Below are positions 26,498 to 35,614 of a stretch of DNA of 64,000 nt, piece by piece. The notes below the pieces were generated by a model that was not told the DNA's origin, ran no database searches, and saw only the letters and a list, made by a program, of their open reading frames with translations. Position 1 is the stretch's first letter, and each line of letters starts with the position of its first letter. Source of the DNA: Microbacterium sp. (lineage in GTDB: Bacteria > Actinomycetota > Actinomycetes > Actinomycetales > Microbacteriaceae); the NCBI RefSeq assembly GCF_031179285.1, contig NZ_JAPSHY010000002.1, positions 62,001-126,000 on the forward strand. Direction: 5' to 3'. The position numbers and the translations under genes are program-made.

Positions 26498-28570
26498 TTA
26501 CTCCTTCGACACGAGAGTGAGGACGTCGTAGGTCGCGACCGTCTCCTCGTCCTGATTGCGGATGACGGCATCCCACCGCACCTCGCCGTACTCGTCGGTC
26601 TCACGTGGTGTGATCTGCTTCGCGGTCAGCTCGACGCGGATCGTGTCGCCGGGTGAGACGGGTGTGAGGAACCGCAGGTTCTCGAGGCCGTAGTTCGCCA
26701 GCACCGGACCGGGCTCGGGATCGACGAAGAGACCGGCCGCCCACGACACCAGCAGGTACCCGTGCGCCACCCGCCCGGGGAAGAACGGGTTCGCGGCAGC
26801 GGCGTCCTCGTCCATATGCGCGTAGAACGTGTCGCCCGTGAAGTGCGCGAATGTCTCGATGTCGTCGAGCGTCACCTTCCGCGATGCCGAGACGACCTGG
26901 TCGCCGATGCGCAGTTCGGTTAGGGGCTTTCGAAACGGATGCCGGCCGTCGCTGTTCGCGGCGGCACCGGCGTGCCACTGCCCGGTGAGCGCGGTCAGCA
27001 TCTCGGGCGAACCCTGCAGCGCCGTGCGCTGCATGTGGTGCAGCACGGCTCGCATGCCGCCGAGCTCTTCGCCCCCGCCGGCACGACCGGGCCCGCCGTG
27101 CACGAGGTTGGGAAGCGGTGAGCCGTGCCCGGTGGAGGATCGGGCATCATCGCGGTCGAGCAGCAGCATCCGCCCGTTGAACGGGGCGATGCGGGCGGCG
27201 AGTTCCATCGCCTGCACCGGGTCGTGAGTGGCGATGCTCGTCACGAGCGAGCCGCCCCCGCGGGCCACGAGCCCTCCCGCCTCCGCCGTGGTGTCGTAGG
27301 TGAGCATGGATGCGACCGGGCCGAACGCCTCCACGGTGTGCACCGCGTCTGCTGCGGAATCGTCGAAGCGCAGCAGCATCGGCGAGACGAAGGCACCGTC
27401 GGGCGCCGGTGCCGTGCTGCCGTCGTCATGGAGCACGTCGGGAGCGTCCATCGTGCCGACGACGATCCGCCCGCCGGCATCCGTGAGCCTGCCCACCTGT
27501 CGGAGCACCTCATCGCGTTGCGCGGGTGAGGCGAGCGGCCCCATGGTCGTGCCCTCAGCGCGGGGGTCGCCCAGCACGACCTTGTCGGCGATCCGGGCGC
27601 GAACGGCCTCGACGACGGCATCCGCCGACACCGCCGGCACGATCGCACGCCGGATCGCCGTGCACTTCTGACCCGCCTTCGACGTCATCTCGGTGACGAG
27701 CTGACGCACGTAGGCGTCGAACTCGGGAGTGCCGGCCGTCGCATCGGTGCCGAGCACCGAGGCGTTGATCGAGTCGGTCTCTGCCGTGAAGCGCACACCG
27801 CCGGTCTGCACGGCCGAGTGCGCTCGCAATGACTCGGCGGTGGACGCACTGCCGGTGAAGCCGACGATGTCGCCCAGCCGGAGGTGATCGAACAGGTCGG
27901 ACACGCTACCGCTGATGAGTTGCAGCGAACCGGCAGGCAGCAGGTCCGATTCCACCAGGATGCGCACGAACGCCTCGGCGAGATAGCCGGTCGGGGTGGC
28001 GGGCTTGACCACGGTGGGGACGCCGGCGAGGAAGGCGGGGGCGAACTTCTCCAGCGACCCCCAGACCGGGAAGTTGAACGCGTTGATCTGGACGGCGACA
28101 CCGGGAAGGCGGGAGTACACGTGCCGGCCGAGGAATGAGCCGTCCTTGGACAGCGGCTCGACCGGGCCGTCCACGTAGATCTGGCCGTCGGGCAGCTCGC
28201 GCCTGCCCTTGCTCGAGTAGGAGAAGAGCACGCCGATGCCGCCATCGATGTCGACCCACGAGTCCGTCCTGGTCGCACCGGTGCGAGCGGAGACCTCGTA
28301 GAGCTCGCTCTTGCGCGCGGTCAGTGCCAGGGCGAGCTTCTTCAGCAGCACCGCGCGTTGGTGGAAGCTCAGGCGCCCGAGGCTCTCCTGCCCCACGGTG
28401 CGCCCGTATTCCAGCGCGCCTGCGAGATCGAGGCCGTCGGTGCTCACCCGCGCGACGACCTCACCGGTCGATGCATCTCGTACCTCGGTGCCGGACGCCG
28501 GGTCCTGCGACACGGTCGCAGCGGGCGTCCACCACTCGCCCTCGACATAGCTGGGCAGGATGCCGGTCAT
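26498..28570 (-). CDS. paaZ: Bifunctional oxepin-CoA hydrolase / 3-oxo-5,6-dehydrosuberyl-CoA semialdehyde dehydrogenase
   Basis: This 690-residue fusion has an N-terminal aldehyde dehydrogenase (FNFPVWGSLEKFAPA, catalytic Cys in SKAGQKCTAIRR near residue 297, Glu upstream) and a C-terminal MaoC hydratase domain (about 540-690; FAHFTGDTFYAHMDEDAA, FFPGRVAHGYLL). It opens the oxepin ring and oxidises the aldehyde with NADP. The start is ATG 28570 with GGAGG upstream; the ATGA overlaps the paaH stop. It is last in a seven-gene operon. Confidence 0.95.
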   Translation of the reverse strand: MTGILPSYVEGEWWTPAATVSQDPASGTEVRDASTGEVVARVSTDGLDLAGALEYGRTVGQESLGRLSFHQRAVLLKKLALALTARKSELYEVSARTGATRTDSWVDIDGGIGVLFSYSSKGRRELPDGQIYVDGPVEPLSKDGSFLGRHVYSRLPGVAVQINAFNFPVWGSLEKFAPAFLAGVPTVVKPATPTGYLAEAFVRILVESDLLPAGSLQLISGSVSDLFDHLRLGDIVGFTGSASTAESLRAHSAVQTGGVRFTAETDSINASVLGTDATAGTPEFDAYVRQLVTEMTSKAGQKCTAIRRAIVPAVSADAVVEAVRARIADKVVLGDPRAEGTTMGPLASPAQRDEVLRQVGRLTDAGGRIVVGTMDAPDVLHDDGSTAPAPDGAFVSPMLLRFDDSAADAVHTVEAFGPVASMLTYDTTAEAGGLVARGGGSLVTSIATHDPVQAMELAARIAPFNGRMLLLDRDDARSSTGHGSPLPNLVHGGPGRAGGGEELGGMRAVLHHMQRTALQGSPEMLTALTGQWHAGAAANSDGRHPFRKPLTELRIGDQVVSASRKVTLDDIETFAHFTGDTFYAHMDEDAAAANPFFPGRVAHGYLLVSWAAGLFVDPEPGPVLANYGLENLRFLTPVSPGDTIRVELTAKQITPRETDEYGEVRWDAVIRNQDEETVATYDVLTLVSKE

Positions 28571-29514
28571 GATCGTCCTCCGTTCTCCGCCGGGGCGGAG
28601 CTCCAGTTGTAGAAACCTTCGCCGCTCTTGCGGCCGAGTCTGCCCTCGGCGACCATCGTGCGCAGCAGGGCGGGCGCCTCGAACCGCGGCCCCAGAGCCG
28701 AGGCGAGCTCCTCCGCGATCCCCAGCCGCACGTCGAGCCCGACGATGTCGGTGGTACGCAGCGGGCCGAGGGGATGCCGGTACCCGAGGGTCATCGCGGC
28801 ATCGATGTCCTCTGCGCTGGCGACGCCCTCCTCCAGCATTCGGATCGCTTCGAGGCCCAGCATCACGCCCAGGCGCGAGGAGGCGAAGCCAGGGGAGTCC
28901 TTGACCACGATCGGTGCCTTGCCGAGTGCTCGAACATGGCCCTGAGCATCGTCGACGACGGCTGCATCCGTGGCGGTTCCCCGAACGATCTCGACGAGGA
29001 GCGATGCCGGAACCGGATTGAAGAAGTGCAGGCCGAGGAAACGATCCGGCCGGGTGAGGACGGATGCGAGGTCGTCGATCGAGATGGACGAGGTGTTGGA
29101 GGCGAGAACGGCGGTCTCGGTCATCGCGGCCTCGGCCGACTGCAGCGCCGACGTCTTCAGCGTGCGATCCTCGGGCACGGCCTCGATCACCAGGTCGCAT
29201 GCCTCGAACGACGCGAAGTCCACCCCGCACGACAGGCGTCCGATGATCTCGGAGGCGTCGAGTGCCGCGTCACGCTCCACCGAGCGCCCGACGGTCTCCG
29301 CGATGCGCCCCGACGCGGCCTCCGCCGCGCCGGAATCGCGCTCGACGACCGCGACGCGGGATCCGGCGAGGAGGAAGGCGTGCGCGATCCCGGCGCCCAT
29401 GCGTCCGCCGCCGAGCACGCCGACGCGTGCCGGCGCTGGGCGCCCGGCGTTCGTCATCGCGGTGGCGGAGGTGTCGGGGCGGCCGTGAGCCGACCCGGAG
29501 GAGCTGTGGATCAT
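28567..29514 (-). CDS. paaH: 3-hydroxyacyl-CoA dehydrogenase PaaH
   Basis: This 315-residue protein has an NAD-binding Rossmann start VGVLGGGRMGAGIAHA (about residue 30), the catalytic His in GLHFFNPVP and the C-terminal dimerisation domain (LGYRHPLGPLRTTDIVGLD). It oxidises 3-hydroxyadipyl-CoA to 3-oxoadipyl-CoA. The first ~25 residues are poorly conserved, but ATG 29514 overlaps the paaF stop (ATGA), favouring it over the internal Met at residue 20. Confidence 0.92.
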   Translation of the reverse strand: MIHSSSGSAHGRPDTSATAMTNAGRPAPARVGVLGGGRMGAGIAHAFLLAGSRVAVVERDSGAAEAASGRIAETVGRSVERDAALDASEIIGRLSCGVDFASFEACDLVIEAVPEDRTLKTSALQSAEAAMTETAVLASNTSSISIDDLASVLTRPDRFLGLHFFNPVPASLLVEIVRGTATDAAVVDDAQGHVRALGKAPIVVKDSPGFASSRLGVMLGLEAIRMLEEGVASAEDIDAAMTLGYRHPLGPLRTTDIVGLDVRLGIAEELASALGPRFEAPALLRTMVAEGRLGRKSGEGFYNWSSAPAENGGRS

Positions 29515-30245
29515 CGGTGTGCACGCCGTTCGAGGAAGTCGGTCATCCGACGGAGTTTCTCCGGAGACTCGAACAGTTCGGCCTGCAGCTCGAACTCGAT
29601 GGCCGGATGGTCTTCCGGCCGCGCTCGCAGCGCGCGCTTGGTGTGCTGCACGGCGAGCGGGTCGCTGGCCGCGATCCGATCGGCGATGGAGTGCGCCGCC
29701 GCCAGCAGCTCATCCGCGGGATGGAGTGAAGAGACCAGTCCCCAGGCCAGTGCCTCCTCGGCATCGAGGATCCTGCCGGTGAGAAGCAGTTCACAGGCCC
29801 GCGCGTCTCCCACGATCTGGGGAAGGCGCCAGGTCGCGCCGGCTGCCGCCATGATGCCCAGTCCCGGCTCGGGGTTGCCGATCCGGAGTCCCTGGCTTCC
29901 GATGCGGATATCGGCGGCATACGCCAGCTCCGCCCCGCCCCCGAGCGCATATCCGTCGATGGCCGCGATGACGGGCATCGGCAGTTCGCGGACGCGGATG
30001 AAGGCGGTGGCGTTGATGCCACGGCGCGCGTCCGCCGCGTATCTGTCTCGCAACTCGGCGATGTCGGCGCCTGCCGCGAAGACGCCGCCCCCGCCCGTCA
30101 CGATGAGTGTGCGCGGCGCCTCTTCGAGCTCAGCGCACAGTGCGTGCAGCGCGTCGATGGTGTGCGCGTCGATCGCGTTGCGCTTCTCGGGGCGGTCCAG
30201 GGTCGCGACGATCCGGTCGCTCTGCTTCTCGACGCGCAACGTCAC
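29511..30245 (-). CDS. paaF: Enoyl-CoA hydratase PaaF
   Basis: This 244-residue crotonase has both hydratase Glu residues: GYALGGGAELAYAAD and GNPEPGLGIM. That contrasts with the Asp-type crotonase at 13502 and supports 2,3-dehydroadipyl-CoA hydratase. GTG 30245 overlaps the paaJ stop (GTGA). The longer track start lies inside paaJ and is rejected. Confidence 0.9.
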   Translation of the reverse strand: MTLRVEKQSDRIVATLDRPEKRNAIDAHTIDALHALCAELEEAPRTLIVTGGGGVFAAGADIAELRDRYAADARRGINATAFIRVRELPMPVIAAIDGYALGGGAELAYAADIRIGSQGLRIGNPEPGLGIMAAAGATWRLPQIVGDARACELLLTGRILDAEEALAWGLVSSLHPADELLAAAHSIADRIAASDPLAVQHTKRALRARPEDHPAIEFELQAELFESPEKLRRMTDFLERRAHR

Positions 30246-31429
30246 GACATCCGCTCCACGATCATGGCCGTGCCCTGGCCGACGCCGACGCACATGGTGG
30301 CAAGTCCGTGTGAGGCGCCTTCACGCTCCATCCGGCCCAGCAGCGTCACCACGATCCGGCATCCGCTCGATCCCAGGGGATGACCCAGCGCGATCGCACC
30401 CCCGTCGCGGTTGACGAGGGCAGGATTCATCCCGAGCCGGCGGATCGTGGCGATCGACTGGGTGGCGAACGCCTCGTTGATCTCGATCGCGCCGAGGTCG
30501 TCGATCTCGAGCGCGGCGCGCTGCAGGGCCTTCTCGGTCGCCGGTACCGGACCCAGCCCCATGATCTCGGGGGCGAGCGCAGCCGAGGTAGCGGTCACGA
30601 TGCGCGCTCGGGGCACGAGGCCGTGTCGGCGCACGGCGTCGGCGCCGGCGACGACGATCGCCGACGCGCCGTCGTTGAGCGCGCTGGAGTTGCCGGCCGT
30701 GACGACCGTGCCTCCCGGTACGACGGGCCGAAGCGCCGCCAGCGCATCGAGACCCGTATCGCGGCGCGGCCCCTCGTCGACTGTGACCTCACCCGCGCGT
30801 GTGGGCACGCCGAGGATCTCCGCCGCGAAGCGACCCGCATCGATCGCGGCGACAGCGCGCTGCTGGCTCTGCAGCGCGAATGCGTCCGCATCCTCGCGGC
30901 TGATCCCGTCGCGACGGGCGACCTCCTCAGCCGTCTCCGGCATCGAAAAGGTGGTGTCGCCCCTGGCGGCGAGGCGGGGGTTCGTGAACCGCCAGCCGAT
31001 CGACGTGTCGAACGTCTCGCCCGGCTTCGCCCATGCGCGTTCGGGCTTCGCCTGCACCCACGGTGCGCGCGTCATCGATTCGACGCCACCCGCGACCATG
31101 ATGTCGGCGTCGCCGGCACGGATGGCCTGGGCAGCCATCGCGATGGCCGACATGCCCGATGCGCAGAGGCGGTTGACCGTGATACCGGGAACGGTGTCGG
31201 GCAGTCCTGCCAGCAGCACCGCCATTCGCGCGACATTGCGGTTGTCCTCGCCCGCCTGGTTCGCCGCTCCCAGGATGACCTCGTCGATGGCGTCGTCCGA
31301 GACAGCGGCGCGCGTCACCGCTTCACGTACGACGAGTGCGGCCAGATCGTCCGCTCGCACACCCGACAGCGCTCCGCCGTATCGACCGACCGGGGTGCGC
31401 ACTCCACCGATGAGGAAGACGTCCTGCAT
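30242..31429 (-). CDS. paaJ: 3-oxoadipyl-CoA/3-oxo-5,6-dehydrosuberyl-CoA thiolase
   Basis: This 395-residue thiolase has acyl-accepting Cys in VNRLCASGMSA (about residue 89), His in GGAIALGHPLGSSG, and the second catalytic Cys in ATMCVGVGQG. Neighbours PaaF, PaaH and PaaZ identify the pathway. Start ATG 31429 overlaps the E2 stop by one base. Confidence 0.92.
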   Translation of the reverse strand: MQDVFLIGGVRTPVGRYGGALSGVRADDLAALVVREAVTRAAVSDDAIDEVILGAANQAGEDNRNVARMAVLLAGLPDTVPGITVNRLCASGMSAIAMAAQAIRAGDADIMVAGGVESMTRAPWVQAKPERAWAKPGETFDTSIGWRFTNPRLAARGDTTFSMPETAEEVARRDGISREDADAFALQSQQRAVAAIDAGRFAAEILGVPTRAGEVTVDEGPRRDTGLDALAALRPVVPGGTVVTAGNSSALNDGASAIVVAGADAVRRHGLVPRARIVTATSAALAPEIMGLGPVPATEKALQRAALEIDDLGAIEINEAFATQSIATIRRLGMNPALVNRDGGAIALGHPLGSSGCRIVVTLLGRMEREGASHGLATMCVGVGQGTAMIVERMS

Positions 31430-32871
31430 CACACCCTCCCGAAGGCACGCAGCGGGTGCTCGATCAGCTCGGTGACCCGGCGGAGGAAGCCCGCGGCATA
31501 ACCGCCGTCGCACACCCGGTGATCGAACACCAGTGACAGCTGGGCGATGCGACGCGCGACGATCTCGCCGTCGACCACCCACGGCCGCTCGATGATCCGC
31601 CCGATGCCGAGGATCGCGACATCGGGGTGGTTGATGATCGCAGCGGACCCGTCGACGCCGAGACCGCCGTAGTTGTTCAGTGTGAAGGTCGACCCCCGCA
31701 GGCGCTCCGGCGGCATGGAGCCGGCGCGAGCCGTCTGCCCGAGTTCGCGCAGTGCCGCATCCAGCTCCTCGACGCTGAGGGCATGCGCCCGCGGGATCAC
31801 CGGCACCATGAGACCGCGTTCGGTGTCGGCGGCGACGCCGAGGTTGACGCCGTCGAAGCCGATCAGCTCTTCGCCGTCGTCGCTGAGGCGTGATGCCAGC
31901 ACCGGATAGTCCTCGAGGGCCAGCAGCACGAACCGCGCGATGAGCGCCGTCACCGACGGTGCCTGTACCCCGTCCGGAGTCATCTGCGCCCGCAGCTCCC
32001 AGAGGGCGGTCGCATCGACGTCGACCCAGACCGTCGCCTCGGGAATCTCGGCGCGGCTGCGGCTCAGCTTGGCGCTGACCGCCTTCCGCAGCGGTGACAG
32101 GCGCACGCGCGAGCGCGCCGGAAGGCCGTCGACGCCGGCGTCCTCGTGTCCTGCAGAGGCGGCCGCGGTATCGCGGTGATGAGCGGCGGCTCCGTCGACG
32201 GCGCTGTCGACGGCGGCGCGCAGCACATCCGCGCGGGTGATGGCACCATCGTGTCCGGTGGCCACGATGGTGTGGACGTCGAGGCCGAGATCCCGCGCGA
32301 GGCGTCGAACGAGCGGGGAGCGCACGGCGACCGGACGGCGATCGCGTGAGAGCTCACCCCGGGCCGGTTCGGTCGCCGGTGCCGGCATCGGCTCGTCCGT
32401 TTCATCCGGCGCGTTCGATCCGGAACGTGGCCCTGCCCCGGCCGCGGCGGGCCGACGCCGTCGGCCGCTCGTCGCGGGCGACGCGGTGCCATAGCCGATC
32501 AGCACGTTCCCCGAGCCCGCGCGCTCCTCCTCGCGGTAGGCGTCCTTCTCCGTCGTCGTCTCCGTCGCCGCCTCCCTCGTCGTCTTCGTCGTCACTGTCG
32601 TGTCCGTCGCGGGGGCGTCGGAGACCTCGAGCACCGGGGCACCGACGTCGATCGTGTCTCCGGGTGAGCCGTGCAGCGCCACCACGACACCCGCGAACGG
32701 TGAGGGCAGTTCCACGACGCTCTTCGCCGTCTCCACCTCGGCGATCGGCTGGTCGGTGGCGACCGTGTCGCCGACCGCGACGAGCCACTGCACGAGGCCC
32801 GCCTCGGTGAGGCCTTCGCCCAGATCGGGCAGACGGAACACCTGCGTCGTGCCGGAGAGCTCGGTGCTCAT
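31429..32871 (-). CDS. bkdC: 2-oxoacid dehydrogenase E2 (dihydrolipoyl acyltransferase)
   Basis: This 480-residue E2 has one N-terminal lipoyl domain (modified Lys in VETAKSV near residue 49), a long low-complexity linker rich in Thr/Glu/Ala (about 85-170), a peripheral subunit-binding domain (VRSPLVRRLARDLGLDVHTI) and the catalytic core with VFDHRVCDGG. One lipoyl domain and core type fit branched-chain or aliphatic 2-oxoacid complexes. It lies between E1 genes and paaJ, all overlapping. Confidence 0.92.
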   Translation of the reverse strand: MSTELSGTTQVFRLPDLGEGLTEAGLVQWLVAVGDTVATDQPIAEVETAKSVVELPSPFAGVVVALHGSPGDTIDVGAPVLEVSDAPATDTTVTTKTTREAATETTTEKDAYREEERAGSGNVLIGYGTASPATSGRRRRPAAAGAGPRSGSNAPDETDEPMPAPATEPARGELSRDRRPVAVRSPLVRRLARDLGLDVHTIVATGHDGAITRADVLRAAVDSAVDGAAAHHRDTAAASAGHEDAGVDGLPARSRVRLSPLRKAVSAKLSRSRAEIPEATVWVDVDATALWELRAQMTPDGVQAPSVTALIARFVLLALEDYPVLASRLSDDGEELIGFDGVNLGVAADTERGLMVPVIPRAHALSVEELDAALRELGQTARAGSMPPERLRGSTFTLNNYGGLGVDGSAAIINHPDVAILGIGRIIERPWVVDGEIVARRIAQLSLVFDHRVCDGGYAAGFLRRVTELIEHPLRAFGRV

Positions 32872-33896
32872 GCGTCCTCATCCCAGTGCAGCGTGTCGAT
32901 GGCGTCGAGAACGCGGTCGACGTCCGGTAGATACCAGTGCTCCAGCTTCGGCGGCGCGAACGGCACGTCGAACCCGGTGACCTTGCGCACGGGGGCAGCG
33001 AGGAACTCGAAGCAACGTTCGAAGACCCGCGCCTGGATCTCGGAGGCCACCGAGACGTGGCCGGGGGCTTCGGCGATGACCACGGCGCGCCCGGTCGATC
33101 GCACCGCGGCGGTGACGGTCACGTCGTCGAACGGAGCGAGCGAGCGTACATCCACGACCTGCACACTCCGCCCCTCCGTCGAGGCCGCCGTCGCCGCCTC
33201 CAGCGCCAGCGGCACCGCGGCGCCGTAGGCGAGAAGCGTCACATCGGTGCCGTCGCGCACGATGCGGGCCGACGTCAGCTCGGTGCGGATGCTGGTGTCG
33301 ACGTCCCCCTTGGCCCAGTAGAGCTTCTTGTGCTCGAGGAAGACGACGGGATCAGGGGAGGCGATCGCGGCGCGCAGCAGCGAGTACGCGTCCTGCGGAG
33401 TGGACGGTGCGACCACCGTGAGTCCCGGCGTATGCGCGTAGTACGACTCCGACGAATCGCAGTGGTGTTCGACGCCTCCGATACCGCCACCGAACGGGAT
33501 GCGGATCACCATCGGCGCCCGGACAGCGCCTCGGGTGCGGTTGCCGAGCTTGGCGACATGGCTGACGATCTGCTCGAAAGCCGGATATGCGAACGCGTCG
33601 AACTGCATCTCGACGACCGGACGCATTCCGTTCATGGCCATGCCCACGGCCGCTCCGACGATGCCGGATTCGGCCAGCGGCGTGTCGAAGCAGCGTTCCT
33701 CTCCGAACCGCGCGGTGAGGCCGTCGGTGATGCGGAAGACCCCGCCGAGGGCTCCGACATCCTCGCCGAAGACCACGACGGACTGGTCCTCCTCGAGCGC
33801 ATCCGCCAGCGCGCGGTTGAGGGCCGCCGCCATCGTCATCCGGGTCGTCGTGGAAGCGGCATCCTGGACGCGCACGGCGTCATCGGCGATGGTCAT
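32868..33896 (-). CDS. bkdB: 2-oxoacid dehydrogenase E1 beta subunit
   Basis: This 342-residue transketolase-like subunit has VFGEDVGALGGVFR and AESGIVGAAVGMAMNG, matching BkdB/PdhB. It completes the ThDP site with E1alpha. Start ATG 33896 overlaps the E1alpha stop (ATGA); the track start at 33956 adds a spurious Arg-rich tail. Confidence 0.93.
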   Translation of the reverse strand: MTIADDAVRVQDAASTTTRMTMAAALNRALADALEEDQSVVVFGEDVGALGGVFRITDGLTARFGEERCFDTPLAESGIVGAAVGMAMNGMRPVVEMQFDAFAYPAFEQIVSHVAKLGNRTRGAVRAPMVIRIPFGGGIGGVEHHCDSSESYYAHTPGLTVVAPSTPQDAYSLLRAAIASPDPVVFLEHKKLYWAKGDVDTSIRTELTSARIVRDGTDVTLLAYGAAVPLALEAATAASTEGRSVQVVDVRSLAPFDDVTVTAAVRSTGRAVVIAEAPGHVSVASEIQARVFERCFEFLAAPVRKVTGFDVPFAPPKLEHWYLPDVDRVLDAIDTLHWDEDA

Positions 33897-34996
33897 CGCA
33901 CACCTCCGGCGTTGCTCATCTGCTCGCGTTCGATCTCGCCGCGGAGCATCGCCCACTGCTCGTCGAGCTGCGCCGAACGATTGGCCCTGACGAAGCGGAA
34001 CAGGTCTTCCGGGTCGTGCTCGACGTCGGTGTTCAGCGCCAGGCGGAGGTCGGCGGCGATCTCCGCGGCGCCGGCAGCGAGGGCCGATTCGGTCTCGTCG
34101 TCGAGGACTCCGAGGCCGCGCAGGAAGGTCTGCAGCCGCAGCAGGGGATCGCGCGCGACCCAGGCCTGCACCTCGGCGCGCTCACGGTATCGGGTGTCGT
34201 CGTCGGCGTTGGTGTGCGCCTGCATGCGATACGTGTGCGCCTCGACGAGCGACGGTCCGCCGCCGGATCGTGCACGCTCGATCGCCTCGCGCAGCACCGC
34301 GAGGATGCCGGCCGCGTCGTTGCCGTCGACGCGCTGCCCCGGCATGCCGTAACCGATCGCCTTGTGCGCGAGCGATGGTGCAGCGCTCTGGCGCGACAGC
34401 GGCACGGAGATCGCGAACTCGTTGTTCTGCACGAAGAACACGACGGGCACCCGGAAGACCGCTGCGAAGTTCAGCGCCTCGTGGAAGTCTCCCTCGCTGG
34501 TGGCGCCGTCACCGCAGAGCGCCATGACGACGGTGTCCTCGCCGCGCATCTTCGCCGCATGCGCGAAGCCGACCGCGTGCAGCAGCTGTGTCGCGAGCGG
34601 CGTCGCCTGCGGGGCGACGCGACGGTGCCGGGGGTCGTAACCCGAATGCCAATCGCCCTTCAACAACACCATGGCCTGCGCCGGTTCCACGCCGCGCGCG
34701 ATCACGGCGACGGCATCGCGGTACGTCGGAAACAGCCAGTCGTGATCTCCCAGGAGCATCGCCGCCGCCACCTGGCATGCCTCCTGGCCGTGCGACGAGG
34801 GATACACCGCGAGGCGGCCCTGGCGCACGAGCGCCGTGCACTGCTCGTTGATGCGGCGGCCTTCGACGAGGCCGCGGTATGCGCGCAGCAGCAGATCGAC
34901 ATCGGGGAGCGGATACTGATCGTCCGCGATGGCCTGGCCTGCGGGATCGATGAGCTGCACCGGGGTGTGCCGGGGGAGCAGGGCGTCGTCGTCCAT
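33893..34996 (-). CDS. bkdA: 2-oxoacid dehydrogenase E1 alpha subunit
   Basis: This 367-residue subunit has the ThDP motif CGDGATSEGDFHEALNFA...NNEFAIS (about 175-205), and the YPSSHGQEACQVA substrate channel segment. It is nearest BCKDH/aliphatic E1alpha. Start 34996 (MDDDALL) has AAGGAAGG upstream. No E3 gene is adjacent, so a shared dihydrolipoamide dehydrogenase is needed. First gene of the operon running to paaZ. Confidence 0.93.
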   Translation of the reverse strand: MDDDALLPRHTPVQLIDPAGQAIADDQYPLPDVDLLLRAYRGLVEGRRINEQCTALVRQGRLAVYPSSHGQEACQVAAAMLLGDHDWLFPTYRDAVAVIARGVEPAQAMVLLKGDWHSGYDPRHRRVAPQATPLATQLLHAVGFAHAAKMRGEDTVVMALCGDGATSEGDFHEALNFAAVFRVPVVFFVQNNEFAISVPLSRQSAAPSLAHKAIGYGMPGQRVDGNDAAGILAVLREAIERARSGGGPSLVEAHTYRMQAHTNADDDTRYRERAEVQAWVARDPLLRLQTFLRGLGVLDDETESALAAGAAEIAADLRLALNTDVEHDPEDLFRFVRANRSAQLDEQWAMLRGEIEREQMSNAGGVR

Positions 34997-35055
34997 CGGT
35001 TCGCCTTCCTTGCCGAACGTGATACGCCCAGCATGAGCCAGATTCCGCAGGCGTC

Positions 35056-35065
35056 CAATGCATTG
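35056..35065. promoter_or_regulatory. Lrp/AsnC-type palindrome in the bkd/lrp spacer
   Basis: CAATGCATTG is a perfect 10-bp palindrome about 60 bp upstream of bkdA, between bkdA and the divergent Lrp gene. A site for that regulator is plausible but short. Confidence 0.4.
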
Positions 35066-35147
35066 CATCGAAACGTGGACGATTGCTCGCCACGAGGTGG
35101 GTTGCGGTGCAGACTGTCAGCATCACTGACGAATCGAGGCGGAGCCC

Positions 35148-35585
35148 ATGGCGGAGTTGGATGACATCGATCAGGCGATCCTGCGGATGCTGGAACGCGA
35201 TGCCCGTGCATCCATGACGGCGATGGCCGACGCCGTGCACGTGTCACGTGCCGGCGTCCACGCCCGTATCAAGCGCATGACCGATGTCGGCGTCATCACG
35301 GGCTACACCGTCAGGACGGATCCCGTGCTGCTCGGCCATCACGCTTCGGCGTACATCACGCTGTCGATCGAGCAGGCGACCTGGCAGAGCGTCCGCGACC
35401 AGCTGCAGGCGATCCCCGAGGTCGAGCACATGGCGCTCGTCGGGGGAGACTTCGACGTCATCCTGCTCGTGCGCGCGCGGGATGCGAGAGACCTCCGGCG
35501 GATCGTGCTGGAGGACATCCAGGCGATTCCGTCAGTGCGTTCCACCCGGACGACCCTGATCTTCGAGGACTTCACGAAGAGCTGA
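35148..35585 (+). CDS. Lrp/AsnC-family regulator, probable regulator of the bkd-paa operon
   Basis: This 145-residue protein has a winged helix (DDIDQAILRMLERDARAS, VHVSRAGVHARIKRM) and the RAM ligand-binding domain (MALVGGDFDVILLVRARDARDLR). It is divergent from bkdA, the arrangement of BkdR-type Lrp proteins that sense branched-chain amino acids. GGCGGAG serves as Shine-Dalgarno. The TetR gene follows after 29 bp. Confidence 0.9.
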   Translation: MAELDDIDQAILRMLERDARASMTAMADAVHVSRAGVHARIKRMTDVGVITGYTVRTDPVLLGHHASAYITLSIEQATWQSVRDQLQAIPEVEHMALVGGDFDVILLVRARDARDLRRIVLEDIQAIPSVRSTRTTLIFEDFTKS

Positions 35586-35614
35586 GCGCCGATCACCGTG
35601 ACACACTGGACGGC

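Noticed and set aside
24591-26576. 661-residue antisense ORF opposite the recQ-like gene
   Set aside because: Helicase motifs are on the plus strand; antisense composition is non-protein-like.
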